Made by a program: the position numbers and the translations under genes. A stretch of 64,000 nt of DNA from BACL21 sp038141525 (GTDB lineage: Bacteria; Bacteroidota; Bacteroidia; Flavobacteriales; Flavobacteriaceae). Of the stretch, positions 1-8,177 are shown one piece after another (within the stretch, counting starts at the first letter, position 1; every line of letters starts with the position of its first letter). A model generated the notes under the pieces. It made no database searches and was not told the DNA's origin. It worked only from the letters and a program-made list of their open reading frames with translations. The stretch lies in NCBI GenBank assembly GCA_038141525.1, contig JAYQIF010000008.1, positions 682,001 to 746,000 of the forward strand, in the 5' to 3' direction.

Positions 1-474
1 TGTTGGTTCTTTTTGCTCAGCAGGCTTTTCTTTGGCGACCTCCTCTTGTTTTTGCTCTACTTCTTTTTCCTCAGCAACTGCTTTAACTTCCTCCTTCTCC
101 ACAGCTGCAGGCTCCTCTTTTTTCTTCGGTTCGAGATCTATTTTACCGAGCATTTTGGGACCGGAAAGCTTGGCTTCAGCTTTCACCACCTCTTGTACAG
201 GTTCAGGCTTCACCTCTGGCTCCTTTTCGAACTCCTGACGCAATTCTTCTTTTTCCTTGCGTTTTTCCTCACCAACTTCTTTGGCCTCTACTTTTTTGGA
301 TTTATCAGTTTGAAACTCTGTCAACAATACCTGATATTCCTCATCAGAAATTTTGGTTGTCGGACGTGCCTCAACGACATATCCTTCAGACCCCAAAAAT
401 TCCACAGCGCGGTCCAATGAAATATTGAATTCTCTTAAAACCTTATTTATTCGAATCGTTTTACCTTCAGCCAT
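1..474 (-). CDS. infB: Translation initiation factor IF-2, N-terminal part (partial)
   Basis: The reading frame starts with ATG at 474 and runs off the left edge of the window, so only about 158 residues are visible. The first 50 residues form the small N-terminal IF-2 helix domain (MAEGKTIRINKVLREF..., followed by an ISLDRAVEFLGSEG segment), which precedes the GTPase region in this family. After it comes a long Lys/Glu/Ala-rich linker, typical of IF-2 and of low complexity. IF-2 is the GTPase that brings initiator tRNA to the 30S subunit; its G domain lies outside the window. It is the third gene of rimP-nusA-infB, 57 bases after the nusA stop. The gene order is the conserved bacterial one, which supports the call. 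Confidence 0.93.
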   Translation of the reverse strand, partial: MAEGKTIRINKVLREFNISLDRAVEFLGSEGYVVEARPTTKISDEEYQVLLTEFQTDKSKKVEAKEVGEEKRKEKEELRQEFEKEPEVKPEPVQEVVKAEAKLSGPKMLGKIDLEPKKKEEPAAVEKEEVKAVAEEKEVEQKQEEVAKEKPAEQKEPT

Positions 475-531
475 AAATGCTTTTCCTGTTAATTTTTCTC
501 GAATTCTCCTGTAAAAGTAGTCAACCTTGGC

Positions 532-1764
532 CTACTCTTCAAATTCTTCTTTCAATATATTGACCACCTCGATGATCGTTTCTTCCTCTAAATCGGTACT
601 GTTTACCAAAAACGACAAGTCTTTTTCCAATACACTCTTGGCCGTATCCAAACCGATTTTCTTGAACTCATTGATGATCCAAGTATCAATTTCGTCAGAA
701 AACTCGGTAAGCTCAACGTCTTCTTCGGCTCCTTCACGTAACACATCTATCTCATAACCAGTCAGTTGACCTGCTAAACGAATATTGTGCCCCCCACGTC
801 CGATGGCCTTTGATACCTCTTCGGGTTTGAGGATAACCTCTACGCGCTTGAGTTCATCATCTATGGTCAAAGAAGTCACTTTGGCTGGGCTGAGCGCTCG
901 AGTAATGAACAAGTTAGTATTGTTGGTAAAATTGATCACATCGATATTTTCGTTACCTAATTCACGCACAATACCGTGAATACGCGAACCCTTCATCCCG
1001 ACACAAGCGCCCACAGGGTCGATACGGTCGTCATAAGAATCTACCGCAACCTTGGCCTTTTCCCCCGGAATACGCACCACCTTTTTTACGGTAATGAGTC
1101 CGTCGAAAACTTCTGGAATTTCTTGTTCAAAAAGTTTTTCCAAAAATAGTGGATTGGCGCGCGACATGATGATCGCAGGCTTAGTCCCTTTGAGCTCTAC
1201 ACTTTCAATGATACCCCGTACGTTATCTCCTTTACGGAAGAAATCTGACGGAATTTGCTTGTCCTTGGGCAAAATAATTTCATGCCCTTCATCGTCGAGT
1301 AGAATCACTGCGCGATGACGAATGTGGTGTACCTCAGCGGTGTAAATCTCTCCTTCGAGGTCTTTAAATTGTTTGTAAATATTGGTGTTGTCGTGCTCGT
1401 GAATTTTGGCGATTAGGTTTTGACGTAAGGCCAAGATAGAACGACGGCCCAAATCCATAAGCTTTACTTCTTCAGACACATCCTCACCAATTTCAAAATC
1501 TTCTTCGATTTTACGCGCTTCAGAAAGCGAAATTTCCTCGTTTGGCTCCTCAACCTCTCCATCGGCAACCACCACACGGTTACGCCAAATCTCCATATCT
1601 CCTTTATCTGGATTGATGATGATGTCAAAGTTGTCATCACTTCCGTATTTTTTCTTTAAGGCATTTCGGAATACATCTTCCAAAATAGCCATCAGCGTAA
1701 CACGATCAATTAACTTATCGTCCTTAAACTCTGAAAACGATTCAATTAACGCTAAATTTTCCAT
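532..1764 (-). CDS. nusA: Transcription termination/antitermination protein NusA
   Basis: This 410-residue protein binds RNA polymerase and nascent RNA and modulates pausing, termination and antitermination. The N-terminal RNAP-binding domain spans roughly residues 1-125, an S1 RNA-binding domain about 130-200, and two KH domains follow; the second KH has the motif KAIGRGGHNIRLA. It lacks the long C-terminal acidic repeats of the E. coli protein, as is usual outside Proteobacteria. I chose the ATG at 1764 (MENLALIESF), which matches the family N-terminus; a TTG two codons upstream also opens the frame. It lies 10 bases after the rimP stop and 57 before infB, so the three are very likely co-transcribed. 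Confidence 0.96.
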   Translation of the reverse strand: MENLALIESFSEFKDDKLIDRVTLMAILEDVFRNALKKKYGSDDNFDIIINPDKGDMEIWRNRVVVADGEVEEPNEEISLSEARKIEEDFEIGEDVSEEVKLMDLGRRSILALRQNLIAKIHEHDNTNIYKQFKDLEGEIYTAEVHHIRHRAVILLDDEGHEIILPKDKQIPSDFFRKGDNVRGIIESVELKGTKPAIIMSRANPLFLEKLFEQEIPEVFDGLITVKKVVRIPGEKAKVAVDSYDDRIDPVGACVGMKGSRIHGIVRELGNENIDVINFTNNTNLFITRALSPAKVTSLTIDDELKRVEVILKPEEVSKAIGRGGHNIRLAGQLTGYEIDVLREGAEEDVELTEFSDEIDTWIINEFKKIGLDTAKSVLEKDLSFLVNSTDLEEETIIEVVNILKEEFEE

Positions 1765-1774
1765 AATCAATTCA

Positions 1775-2231
1775 TTAAAATTTAATCATAACTGTAGCGC
1801 GGACTACCGAATCAAAGGTAATCTCCTGCTCTTTTTGAATTTTGACATAACCCTTTCCAATGGGTTTTTTTTCTCGCACTTGGTACCTGAGGGTAAACCC
1901 ATGATCTGTGATGGAGATCAATTCTCCTTCCACCTCTTGATCTTCTAGTTTGACCTTGAGAAAACGACCGATATTTTTTATATTGACGTTTGAGCGTCAA
2001 CGGCTCTGTTACCCCGGCAGACAAAACTTCTATAGAAAAATCCCAAGCATCACGATCAAGGTTGTGCTCCACCCCGCGTGAAATCTCGATACAATCTTGA
2101 ACGCGTACCCCCTGATCACCATCAATGGTAATTTTGATGTGATTTTCATTGTTGATTTCCCAACCTATCAAAAATAAATCGGGACGCTCCTCGAGTGCAT
2201 CGTTCAGTAAAGTTTCTACTTGTGCTTTCAT
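1775..2231 (-). CDS. rimP: Ribosome maturation factor RimP (apparent frameshift)
   Basis: RimP helps assemble the 30S ribosomal subunit. The N-terminal two thirds read in one frame (MKAQVETLLNDAL..., with the characteristic segment DLDRDAWDFSIEVLSAG-like around residues 70-85 and PLTLKRQYK). From about position 1979 homology continues in the next frame (NIGRFLKVKLED... ITDHGFTLRYQVREKKPIGKGYVKIQKEQ), ending with TAA at 1775-1777. The break falls on a run of six A (T on plus, 1974-1979); removing one restores a protein of about 152 residues, the normal length. The gene is first of rimP-nusA-infB. A sequencing or assembly error is more likely than a real mutation. Confidence 0.88.
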
Positions 2232-2243
2232 AAAAATCAGTCT

Positions 2244-2270
2244 ATAAAAAGAGGGGACTCCCGTCCCCTC
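2244..2270 (-). terminator. Terminator-like hairpin just upstream of rimP
   Basis: On the minus strand an 8-bp stem (GAGGGGAC paired with GTCCCCTC, 2251-2270) has a 4-base loop and is followed by five T (2250-2246). It lies between tRNA-Gln and the rimP start, 15-20 bases before the ATG. It could act as an attenuator for the rimP-nusA-infB operon or as a second terminator for the tRNA transcript. The structure is seen in the sequence; the role is inferred. Confidence 0.6.
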
Positions 2271-2351
2271 TCATTTGTACTGCGATAAATGCTTGGCAAA
2301 TATATCGTATATTTTTTGGACGACCAAAAAAATATAAGCCCTGACAGAAAC

Positions 2352-2381
2352 AAAAAACCCCGGCGAAATCGCTGGGGTTTT
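2352..2381 (-). terminator. Rho-independent terminator after tRNA-Gln
   Basis: Reading the minus strand directly after the tRNA 3' end, AACCCC-AGCGA is followed by a short loop and TCGC-CGGGGTT and a T6 run. This is a classical intrinsic terminator, placed two bases beyond the tRNA. Confidence 0.8.
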
Positions 2382-2382
2382 G

Positions 2383-2455
2383 TTGGCCTACTAGGGCTCG
2401 AACCTAGACTCTTCTGAACCAAAATCAGACGTGTTGCCAGTTACACCATAGGCCA
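2383..2455 (-). tRNA. tRNA-Gln (anticodon TTG)
   Basis: The acceptor stem TGGCCTA pairs perfectly with TAGGCCA (2449-2455 and 2384-2390 on plus). A D-arm with GGTGTAACTGGC, an anticodon arm TCTGA-TTTTGGT-TCAGA giving TTG at positions 34-36, and a T-arm with GGTTCGAGCC are all present. The 3' CCA is not encoded. It is on the same strand as rimP-nusA-infB and immediately upstream, with a terminator between. Confidence 0.93.
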
Positions 2456-2601
2456 ATAGGGTAATGTGGCGGCAAATTTATAACAAACTTTGGGTTGCAC
2501 AAATAAAATTTTTTAAATTTTTAACGCTCAAAGCGGCCTGCCTTGACCACCCCCTTCATGAATTATTGCTAAATTCGCAACATCACTAAATCGCCTGAAT
2601 T

Positions 2602-5600
2602 ATGCGCGTCTTTAACTTTCAAAAATGGAATCAAATTGTCGGCTGGAGCGTATTTGTTGTGGCACTCACCACTTATTGGCTCACAGTCGAACCCACGGTT
2701 AGTTTTTGGGATGCCGGCGAATACATCACCACAGCAAGTAATTTAGAGGTAGGACACCCTCCTGGTGCGCCACTCTATCAAATCCTTGGCGCCTTTTTCT
2801 CAATTTTTGCCTTTGAAGCAGAAAACGTGGCGCTGACCATAAATCTGATGTCCGTCTTTGCTAGCGCTTTTACCATTTTATTTTTGTTTTGGTCTCTGTC
2901 TCTCTTGCTCAGACAAATCAATGAACAAAAGGAGAAAATCAGCACCGACTTAGGATGGAAGATCATAGGAAGTTCGGCCATAGGAGCTTTAGCCTTTACC
3001 TTTACCGATAGTTTTTGGTTTTCTGCTGTGGAGGCCGAAGTATATGCAGCAGCGGCTTGCATTATGTCGATTCTATTCTATTGCGGATTGCGCTGGCAAG
3101 CAGATATGTATACCCCGCGAGGAAATCGCTGGCTCGTGTTGATTGCCTTTGTTGTGGGACTCTCCTTTGGAATCCATTTCATGGGACTATTAACCATTCC
3201 TGCCATTGGCTTTTTATATTTCTTTAGAACTACACCTCGAGTGACACCCAAAAATTTCGTCATCGCGAATATTGTCGTGGTGGCGGTGCTTCTGTTTATA
3301 TTTAAGCTATTATTGCCCTGGACGCTGAAGTTTTTCAGTGCCATGGAGCTGTTTTTTGTCAACACGCTGCGCCTGCCGTTTAATTCAGGAACTGTATTTG
3401 CAGCGCTTTTATTCATTGGGCTTTTCTTCTGGGGACTGAAAACCACAAGAACCAAAGGCGAGATATGGGGCAACACCTTGCTCCTGTGCGTGCTCTTTAT
3501 TTTTATTGGATTTTCAAGCTGGCTCATGTTGCCGATTCGCGCCAACGCCGGCACCGTGATTAACGAAAACAACCCAAACAACGCCCGTGAACTTTTGGCC
3601 TACTACAACCGTGAGCAATATCCCGAAACCCATTTGTTCTACGGTCCTCAATTCACCGAAATCTACGCGGGCTTAGATCCAGACAAACCTTATAAAGACG
3701 ACAAACCCAAATACGAAAAAGACACGCTTCAAAGCAAATATATCGTGGTGAACGAGTGGAAAAATGCCGCCCAAAACACCGATGATGCGCATAAAGCGTT
3801 GCTTCCGCGCATGTGGAGTTCAGAGCATGCCGCGAACTACATGAGCTACACAGGAGGTCTTGAATTTGGCATTAAACGGGCCTATCGCTCTGAGCAGCGT
3901 CTGGTTCAGGAGGTAGATAAATTTAAAGAAGCCCATGAGCAGGGGCTGGTGACGACTCAAGAGTATCATGAGTTTCTCAATCGATTCAGCCCATTTTTGG
4001 ATATTGAAAAACCAAGTTTCATGGACAACATCAAATTTATGTTCGTCCATCAGTTTGGCTATATGTATTGGCGCTATTTTATGTGGAATTTTGTGGGCCG
4101 TCAAAACGATGTTCAGGGGCAGGGCGATAGCCTTCATGGCAATTGGATCAGCGGAATTAATTTTATTGACACGGCGCGCTTAGGCAATCAAGATGTTCTG
4201 CCATCAGATCTAAAAAACAACAGAGCACGCAACACCTATTACTTCCTGCCTCTGCTTCTCGGCGCTTTGGGACTGGCTTTTCACTACCGAAAGGATAAAA
4301 AAAGCTTTTGGGTGCTGATGGTGTTCTTTTTGTTTACTGGACTTGCGCTCAAAGTTTATTTAAATGAGCGCCCCTATGAGCCCCGTGAGCGCGATTATGC
4401 CATTGTGGGTTCCTTTTATGTCTTTGCCATGTGGATCGGTTACGGTGCCTATGCACTGATCGACTGGCTCCAGCAAAAATCCCTCAAAGCAGTGAGCGTC
4501 CCCCTTGGTTTAGGCTTATCGATGCTGGCAGGTCCGGTTCTATTAGCCACACAAAACTGGGATGACCACGACCGATCTGGTCGCTACACGGCCAATGCTA
4601 TGGGCAAGATGTATTTGGATTCTTGTGACCCGAATGCTCTACTGTTCACCATAGGCGATAATGACACCTTTGCACTTTGGTATCAGCAAAACGTCGAGCA
4701 CTACAGGCAAGACGTGCGGATCATCAACACGAGTTTATTCCAGACCGACTGGTATATCGATGATATGAAAAAACAGGCCTTCACCAGTGCGCCCATTCCG
4801 TCCCAGCTCAAGCACGAGCAATATCGTTATGGCGTGCGCGATGTCATTGCCTATCAAGAAACGGTCAGAGATACAGTCGATATCAAAACCTGGATGAACT
4901 TTGTAGCCAGCGAAGATCAGCGTTTTAAAGTAGAACTCAATAGTGGTCAATTCATCAGTGCTTTTCCTGCCAAAGTAGTGCGCATCCCCGTGGACAAAGA
5001 AGCAGTACTGCGCAATGGCATAGTACCTGCTAAGGATGCCGATTTAATTGTCCCTTACATTGATATAGAGCTGAGCGGTGATTTTATCTACAAAAATAGA
5101 CTGCTGATGCTCGATATCATTGCCAACAATAATTGGGAGCGACCGATTTACTTCAGCGGCGGAGCCTTTGGCGATGACGACTACCTATGGATGAAAGACT
5201 ATCTGCAACTCGATGGCATGGTTTATAAACTCGTCCCCATCAAAACACCTGTTGACCCGAGAAATCCTTATGAAATGGGACGCGTGGATGCTGAAAAAAT
5301 GTACGACATTGTTATGTCTTGGGATTGGGGCAATAGCGGAAATCCCGAAGTTTATCACGATACGGAGACCCGCAGAAATGGAATCACTTATCGCAGCAAT
5401 CTGGCCCGACTTGCCGAAGAATTAGTCGGCATCAAAGATTATGACAAGGCAGAAGAGATATTGGATCTGGCTATGGAAAAAATGCCAGTTGATCTCTTCG
5501 AGTATTATTCCTTGTTAGATCCTTTCGTATGGAATTATTACGCAATCGACAAAGTAGAAAAAGCACGCAAAGTCTTTGAGCAAACTACAAAGATTCATCG

Positions 5601-5838
5601 GGAATATCTCGAGTATTATGCATCCTTGGACATCACCAATCAAATCGGCAACCTCGAGGAAATCTACAGTAAGATGAATCAGTACGAAGGACTCGTTTTG
5701 TTTGTTTATGCCTACGACGAGCCGGCTTATTATATGGAAACGCGCAACAGGTTTATGGAAGATGTAGGACAATTTCAAGCCCTATTCGAGCGCGTCGGGG
5801 TGGACATAGAAAAGGAATTTTTACGCACAGAACCATAA
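2602..5838 (+). CDS. DUF2723 family membrane protein, probable GT-C type glycosyltransferase
   Basis: A 1078-residue polytopic membrane protein. The DUF2723 signature is visible near the N-terminus: FWDAGEYITTAS followed by GHPPGAPLYQILG around residues 35-65, the Asp/Glu and HPPG loop typical of GT-C enzymes that use lipid-linked sugars. About ten hydrophobic segments occur between residues 12 and 340 and between 540 and 660; the rest is a large soluble part, and the last 150 residues contain helical TPR-like repeats (YDKAEEILDLAMEK). Family members are Bacteroidota proteins related to eukaryotic TMEM260, an O-mannosyltransferase, so protein or surface mannosylation is a reasonable guess but unproven here. 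A deacetylase gene follows after 7 bases, probably in the same operon. Confidence 0.85.
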   Translation: MRVFNFQKWNQIVGWSVFVVALTTYWLTVEPTVSFWDAGEYITTASNLEVGHPPGAPLYQILGAFFSIFAFEAENVALTINLMSVFASAFTILFLFWSLSLLLRQINEQKEKISTDLGWKIIGSSAIGALAFTFTDSFWFSAVEAEVYAAAACIMSILFYCGLRWQADMYTPRGNRWLVLIAFVVGLSFGIHFMGLLTIPAIGFLYFFRTTPRVTPKNFVIANIVVVAVLLFIFKLLLPWTLKFFSAMELFFVNTLRLPFNSGTVFAALLFIGLFFWGLKTTRTKGEIWGNTLLLCVLFIFIGFSSWLMLPIRANAGTVINENNPNNARELLAYYNREQYPETHLFYGPQFTEIYAGLDPDKPYKDDKPKYEKDTLQSKYIVVNEWKNAAQNTDDAHKALLPRMWSSEHAANYMSYTGGLEFGIKRAYRSEQRLVQEVDKFKEAHEQGLVTTQEYHEFLNRFSPFLDIEKPSFMDNIKFMFVHQFGYMYWRYFMWNFVGRQNDVQGQGDSLHGNWISGINFIDTARLGNQDVLPSDLKNNRARNTYYFLPLLLGALGLAFHYRKDKKSFWVLMVFFLFTGLALKVYLNERPYEPRERDYAIVGSFYVFAMWIGYGAYALIDWLQQKSLKAVSVPLGLGLSMLAGPVLLATQNWDDHDRSGRYTANAMGKMYLDSCDPNALLFTIGDNDTFALWYQQNVEHYRQDVRIINTSLFQTDWYIDDMKKQAFTSAPIPSQLKHEQYRYGVRDVIAYQETVRDTVDIKTWMNFVASEDQRFKVELNSGQFISAFPAKVVRIPVDKEAVLRNGIVPAKDADLIVPYIDIELSGDFIYKNRLLMLDIIANNNWERPIYFSGGAFGDDDYLWMKDYLQLDGMVYKLVPIKTPVDPRNPYEMGRVDAEKMYDIVMSWDWGNSGNPEVYHDTETRRNGITYRSNLARLAEELVGIKDYDKAEEILDLAMEKMPVDLFEYYSLLDPFVWNYYAIDKVEKARKVFEQTTKIHREYLEYYASLDITNQIGNLEEIYSKMNQYEGLVLFVYAYDEPAYYMETRNRFMEDVGQFQALFERVGVDIEKEFLRTEP

Positions 5839-5845
5839 ATATTCG

Positions 5846-6499
5846 ATGCGTTGGTTTAAGGTCCCTTTTTGGATTCCTTGGGTGATGCCCCAGCTACTGT
5901 GGCGAGGCCCTAAGTATGATTCCCAAGGCCGGCCTTGTGTCTATCTCACTTTTGATGACGGCCCAATCCCCGAAGTGACCCCGTGGGTACTTGAGCAACT
6001 CGATCTTTACGGTGCTAAGGCGACTTTTTTTTGCATTGGCGACAATGGGATGCGCCACCGCGAAATTCTGCAGGACATAAGCGCTCGAGGGCACACCATA
6101 GGCAACCACACCCAATCTCATTGTCATGGTCAGCAAACCTCGACCGAGGATTACCTCCTGCAAACCCAGCAATTCCATCAGTCAACTGCCGTAAAAACGA
6201 GACTATTTCGCCCGCCTTATGGTCGGCTTACATGGGCTCAAGAGCGGCGCCTGCGGCGCCGCGGCTATCGCATTATTATGTGGGATTTGCTGAGTTACGA
6301 CTGGCAGAAGGAACTATCTCCCGAAATGATATTGGAAAAACTCAAAACTAAAGTCCGGCCTGGGAGCATTATTGTATTTCACGACAGCCTTAAAGCCCAA
6401 AAAAATCTACGCGCTGTTTTGCCAGAAATACTCCGTATCATCAACGATTTAGACATGGCTATGTTGCCATTAGACGACTGGACCGTCCCTAGCGATTAA
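5846..6499 (+). CDS. Polysaccharide deacetylase family protein (NodB domain, CE4)
   Basis: The 217-residue protein is essentially a single NodB homology domain. Motif 1 is present as TFDDGP (residues 35-40; the second Asp is a metal ligand), motif 2 as GHTIGNHTQSH (the two His ligands), motif 3 as RPPYG, motif 4 as MWDLLSYDW and motif 5 as IIVFHDS. All catalytic positions look intact. Such enzymes hydrolyse N- or O-acetyl groups from peptidoglycan, chitin-like or other polysaccharides; the substrate cannot be read from sequence. A hydrophobic N-terminal segment (FWIPWVMPQLLW) could anchor it. It starts 7 bases after the DUF2723 gene and is convergent with the thioredoxin-like gene. Confidence 0.88.
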   Translation: MRWFKVPFWIPWVMPQLLWRGPKYDSQGRPCVYLTFDDGPIPEVTPWVLEQLDLYGAKATFFCIGDNGMRHREILQDISARGHTIGNHTQSHCHGQQTSTEDYLLQTQQFHQSTAVKTRLFRPPYGRLTWAQERRLRRRGYRIIMWDLLSYDWQKELSPEMILEKLKTKVRPGSIIVFHDSLKAQKNLRAVLPEILRIINDLDMAMLPLDDWTVPSD

Positions 6500-6518
6500 A
6501 TCAAATAAGACTTGTTGA

Positions 6519-6815
6519 CTAAAGGTGTTCTTTGACCAAACCAATCAATGTATTGGCATCTTGTTCACCGCTTTTGCGCCATTTCATTTCCCCGTTTTTG
6601 TAGATCATCAGGGTAGGTAAACCTTTTACACGAAGGGCTTCAGAAAGTTCTTCATTTTTTTCCACATCAATTTTGATGACTTTGGCCTTATCCCCGAGCG
6701 CTGCAGCGACATCTCTGAGTACCGCATGCATTTCTTGACAAGCCTGGTCCCAATCTGCGTAGAAGTCAAGCAAAACAGGAACGGGAGTCTCTATTATTTC
6801 ACCAAATTTTGACAT
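6519..6815 (-). CDS. Thioredoxin-fold protein lacking the CxxC active site
   Basis: A 98-residue single thioredoxin fold: DFYADW at residues 18-23, KVIKIDVEKN, and the cis-Pro loop GLPTLMIYKNGE, all in family order. Where thioredoxins have WCGPC this protein has W-D-Q-A-C, so the N-terminal nucleophilic cysteine is Asp and only the second cysteine remains. Ordinary disulfide reductase chemistry is therefore not expected; a binding or chaperone role is possible. The length, the intact fold elements and a -7 element (TATCTTTG) 24 bases before the start argue that it is a real, expressed gene. It is convergent with the deacetylase gene. Confidence 0.85.
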   Translation of the reverse strand: MSKFGEIIETPVPVLLDFYADWDQACQEMHAVLRDVAAALGDKAKVIKIDVEKNEELSEALRVKGLPTLMIYKNGEMKWRKSGEQDANTLIGLVKEHL

Positions 6816-6838
6816 AATTGTAGTTGATAAATTTGATA

Positions 6839-6846
6839 CAAAGATA
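6839..6846 (-). promoter_or_regulatory. Bacteroidota -7 promoter element of the thioredoxin-like gene
   Basis: The minus strand reads TATCTTTG, a full match to TAnnTTTG, 24 bases before the ATG at 6815. No clear -33 TTG is seen at the usual distance. Confidence 0.55.
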
Positions 6847-6860
6847 GCATTTCCAGTGAA

Positions 6861-8082
6861 TTAGGTAGTTTTGGTTCCTTTTTTCAACTGAATTATACTC
6901 ACCTCTGGCTTGATGCCCACACGCCCGGGATAACCGATAAACCCAAATCCTCTATTGACATTGAGGAATTTTTCATTGCGCTTGTATATACCTGCCCAGA
7001 ACGGATAACGATATTGAACGGGGCTCCATTTAATCAGTCCAGGAATATCTACACCAAACTGCATGCCATGCGTATGGCCTGAGAGGGTTAAGTGAATCTT
7101 GGTTGGATGATCTTTGACTTGATGCTCCCAGTGCGACGGATCATGGGACATAAGTATGTTAAAGTCCTCCGGTTCAATACCCTGAGTGCCACCCGAAAAT
7201 CACCTGATTTTTAAATCCTCCAGCGCCCCAATTCTCTACCCCAATAAGTTTTATCTCTTGACCGCCACGTTTAATCGCAATGTGCTCATTGAGCAGTAAT
7301 TGCCAGCCCATTTTGGCTTGACGCGCTTTGAGGTCATTTAAATTAGCCGTTTTTTCCTCTACGCTCGCCCAAGGCACGTAATCTCCGTAGTCGTGATTTC
7401 CTAGGACTGAATAAACGCCATCATGGGCAGACAGTCGCCCTAAAATCTCTTGCCATCGGTCGAGCTCGTCGGCGCGATTATTTACCAAATCACCAGTAAA
7501 TAAAATCAAGTCCGCATTTTGTTCTTGAATCAGGGAAATACCATAGGCGACTTTTTCCGAGTTATCGAAACTCCCACAATGAATATCGCTAATGTGGGCG
7601 ATGGTGTAACCGTCAAACGCCTCTGGCAAGTCGTCAAAAGTCAAGGCGTAGGACAAGACCTGATATTGGTACTTACCGCGAAACATGCCATATAGCAGAG
7701 CGCCAAAAGGCAGCGCGGCCGTGATCAGCGCAATATTGCTCACAAACTTTCTTCTACTGGGCAAGAAGACCTCGGGTTCTGCCGTAAACTGGCGCACTAC
7801 ACCCCAAATAATGCGCACAAGATCCTCGGCCAACAAAAATGTCCCGATCAAAAGTTTAGGCACAAAAAAAGCCAAAAACAAACCAAAATAATAAAGCCCG
7901 CTGGGATTTGTATGGCGCGCTGGGCCCATCGAAATAGTTGACCACATGAATAATGCCAGAACAATCAGAGACGTCCCAAAATAAACCAAGGGCGCCCAAG
8001 GGTGTTTGGTGAGTGTTTTAAACGCTTGGTAGGCGTAAAAATCTACCAAAGCGTAAAACAGTAAAAAGAAGATCCAGCGCAT
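6861..8082 (-). CDS. Membrane-anchored metallophosphoesterase (two apparent frameshifts)
   Basis: About 407 residues once frames are joined. The N-terminus carries four hydrophobic helices (residues 1-130), then a calcineurin-like phosphoesterase domain: HISDIHCGSF (D-x-H motif), GDLVNNRADE, and GNHDYGDY are in the first segment, ending near 7174. The remainder, with SHDPSHW and SGHTHGMQFG (the last metal-binding motifs), continues in another frame from about 7190 to the stop at 6861. Two single-base losses are needed, one in an A run near 7203 and one near 7175. All five metal-binding motifs survive, so a functional enzyme split by sequence error is likely. Such YkuE-like proteins are phosphodiesterases of unknown natural substrate. 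Confidence 0.85.
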
Positions 8083-8092
8083 TTTTTTTTGG

Positions 8093-8100
8093 CAAATATA
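8093..8100 (-). promoter_or_regulatory. Bacteroidota -7 element of the metallophosphoesterase gene
   Basis: The minus strand reads TATATTTG, an exact TAnnTTTG match, ending 10 bases before the ATG at 8082; the predicted leader is only a few bases long. Confidence 0.55.
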
Positions 8101-8177
8101 AACCCGCTACGATTAGTGCCGCATTCCTTTACTTTTTTTTAACGTCTTTTTGTACCTTGAACCAATCAACTGAGTCC

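Noticed and set aside
1974..1979. Programmed frameshifting at the A6 run in rimP
   Set aside because: No stimulatory structure or known precedent for RimP, and similar breaks occur in ten other genes without slippery sequences, so error is simpler.
2237..2422. A 61-codon frame on minus between tRNA-Gln and rimP
   Set aside because: It covers the tRNA, its terminator and the attenuator-like hairpin and has no recognisable protein sequence.
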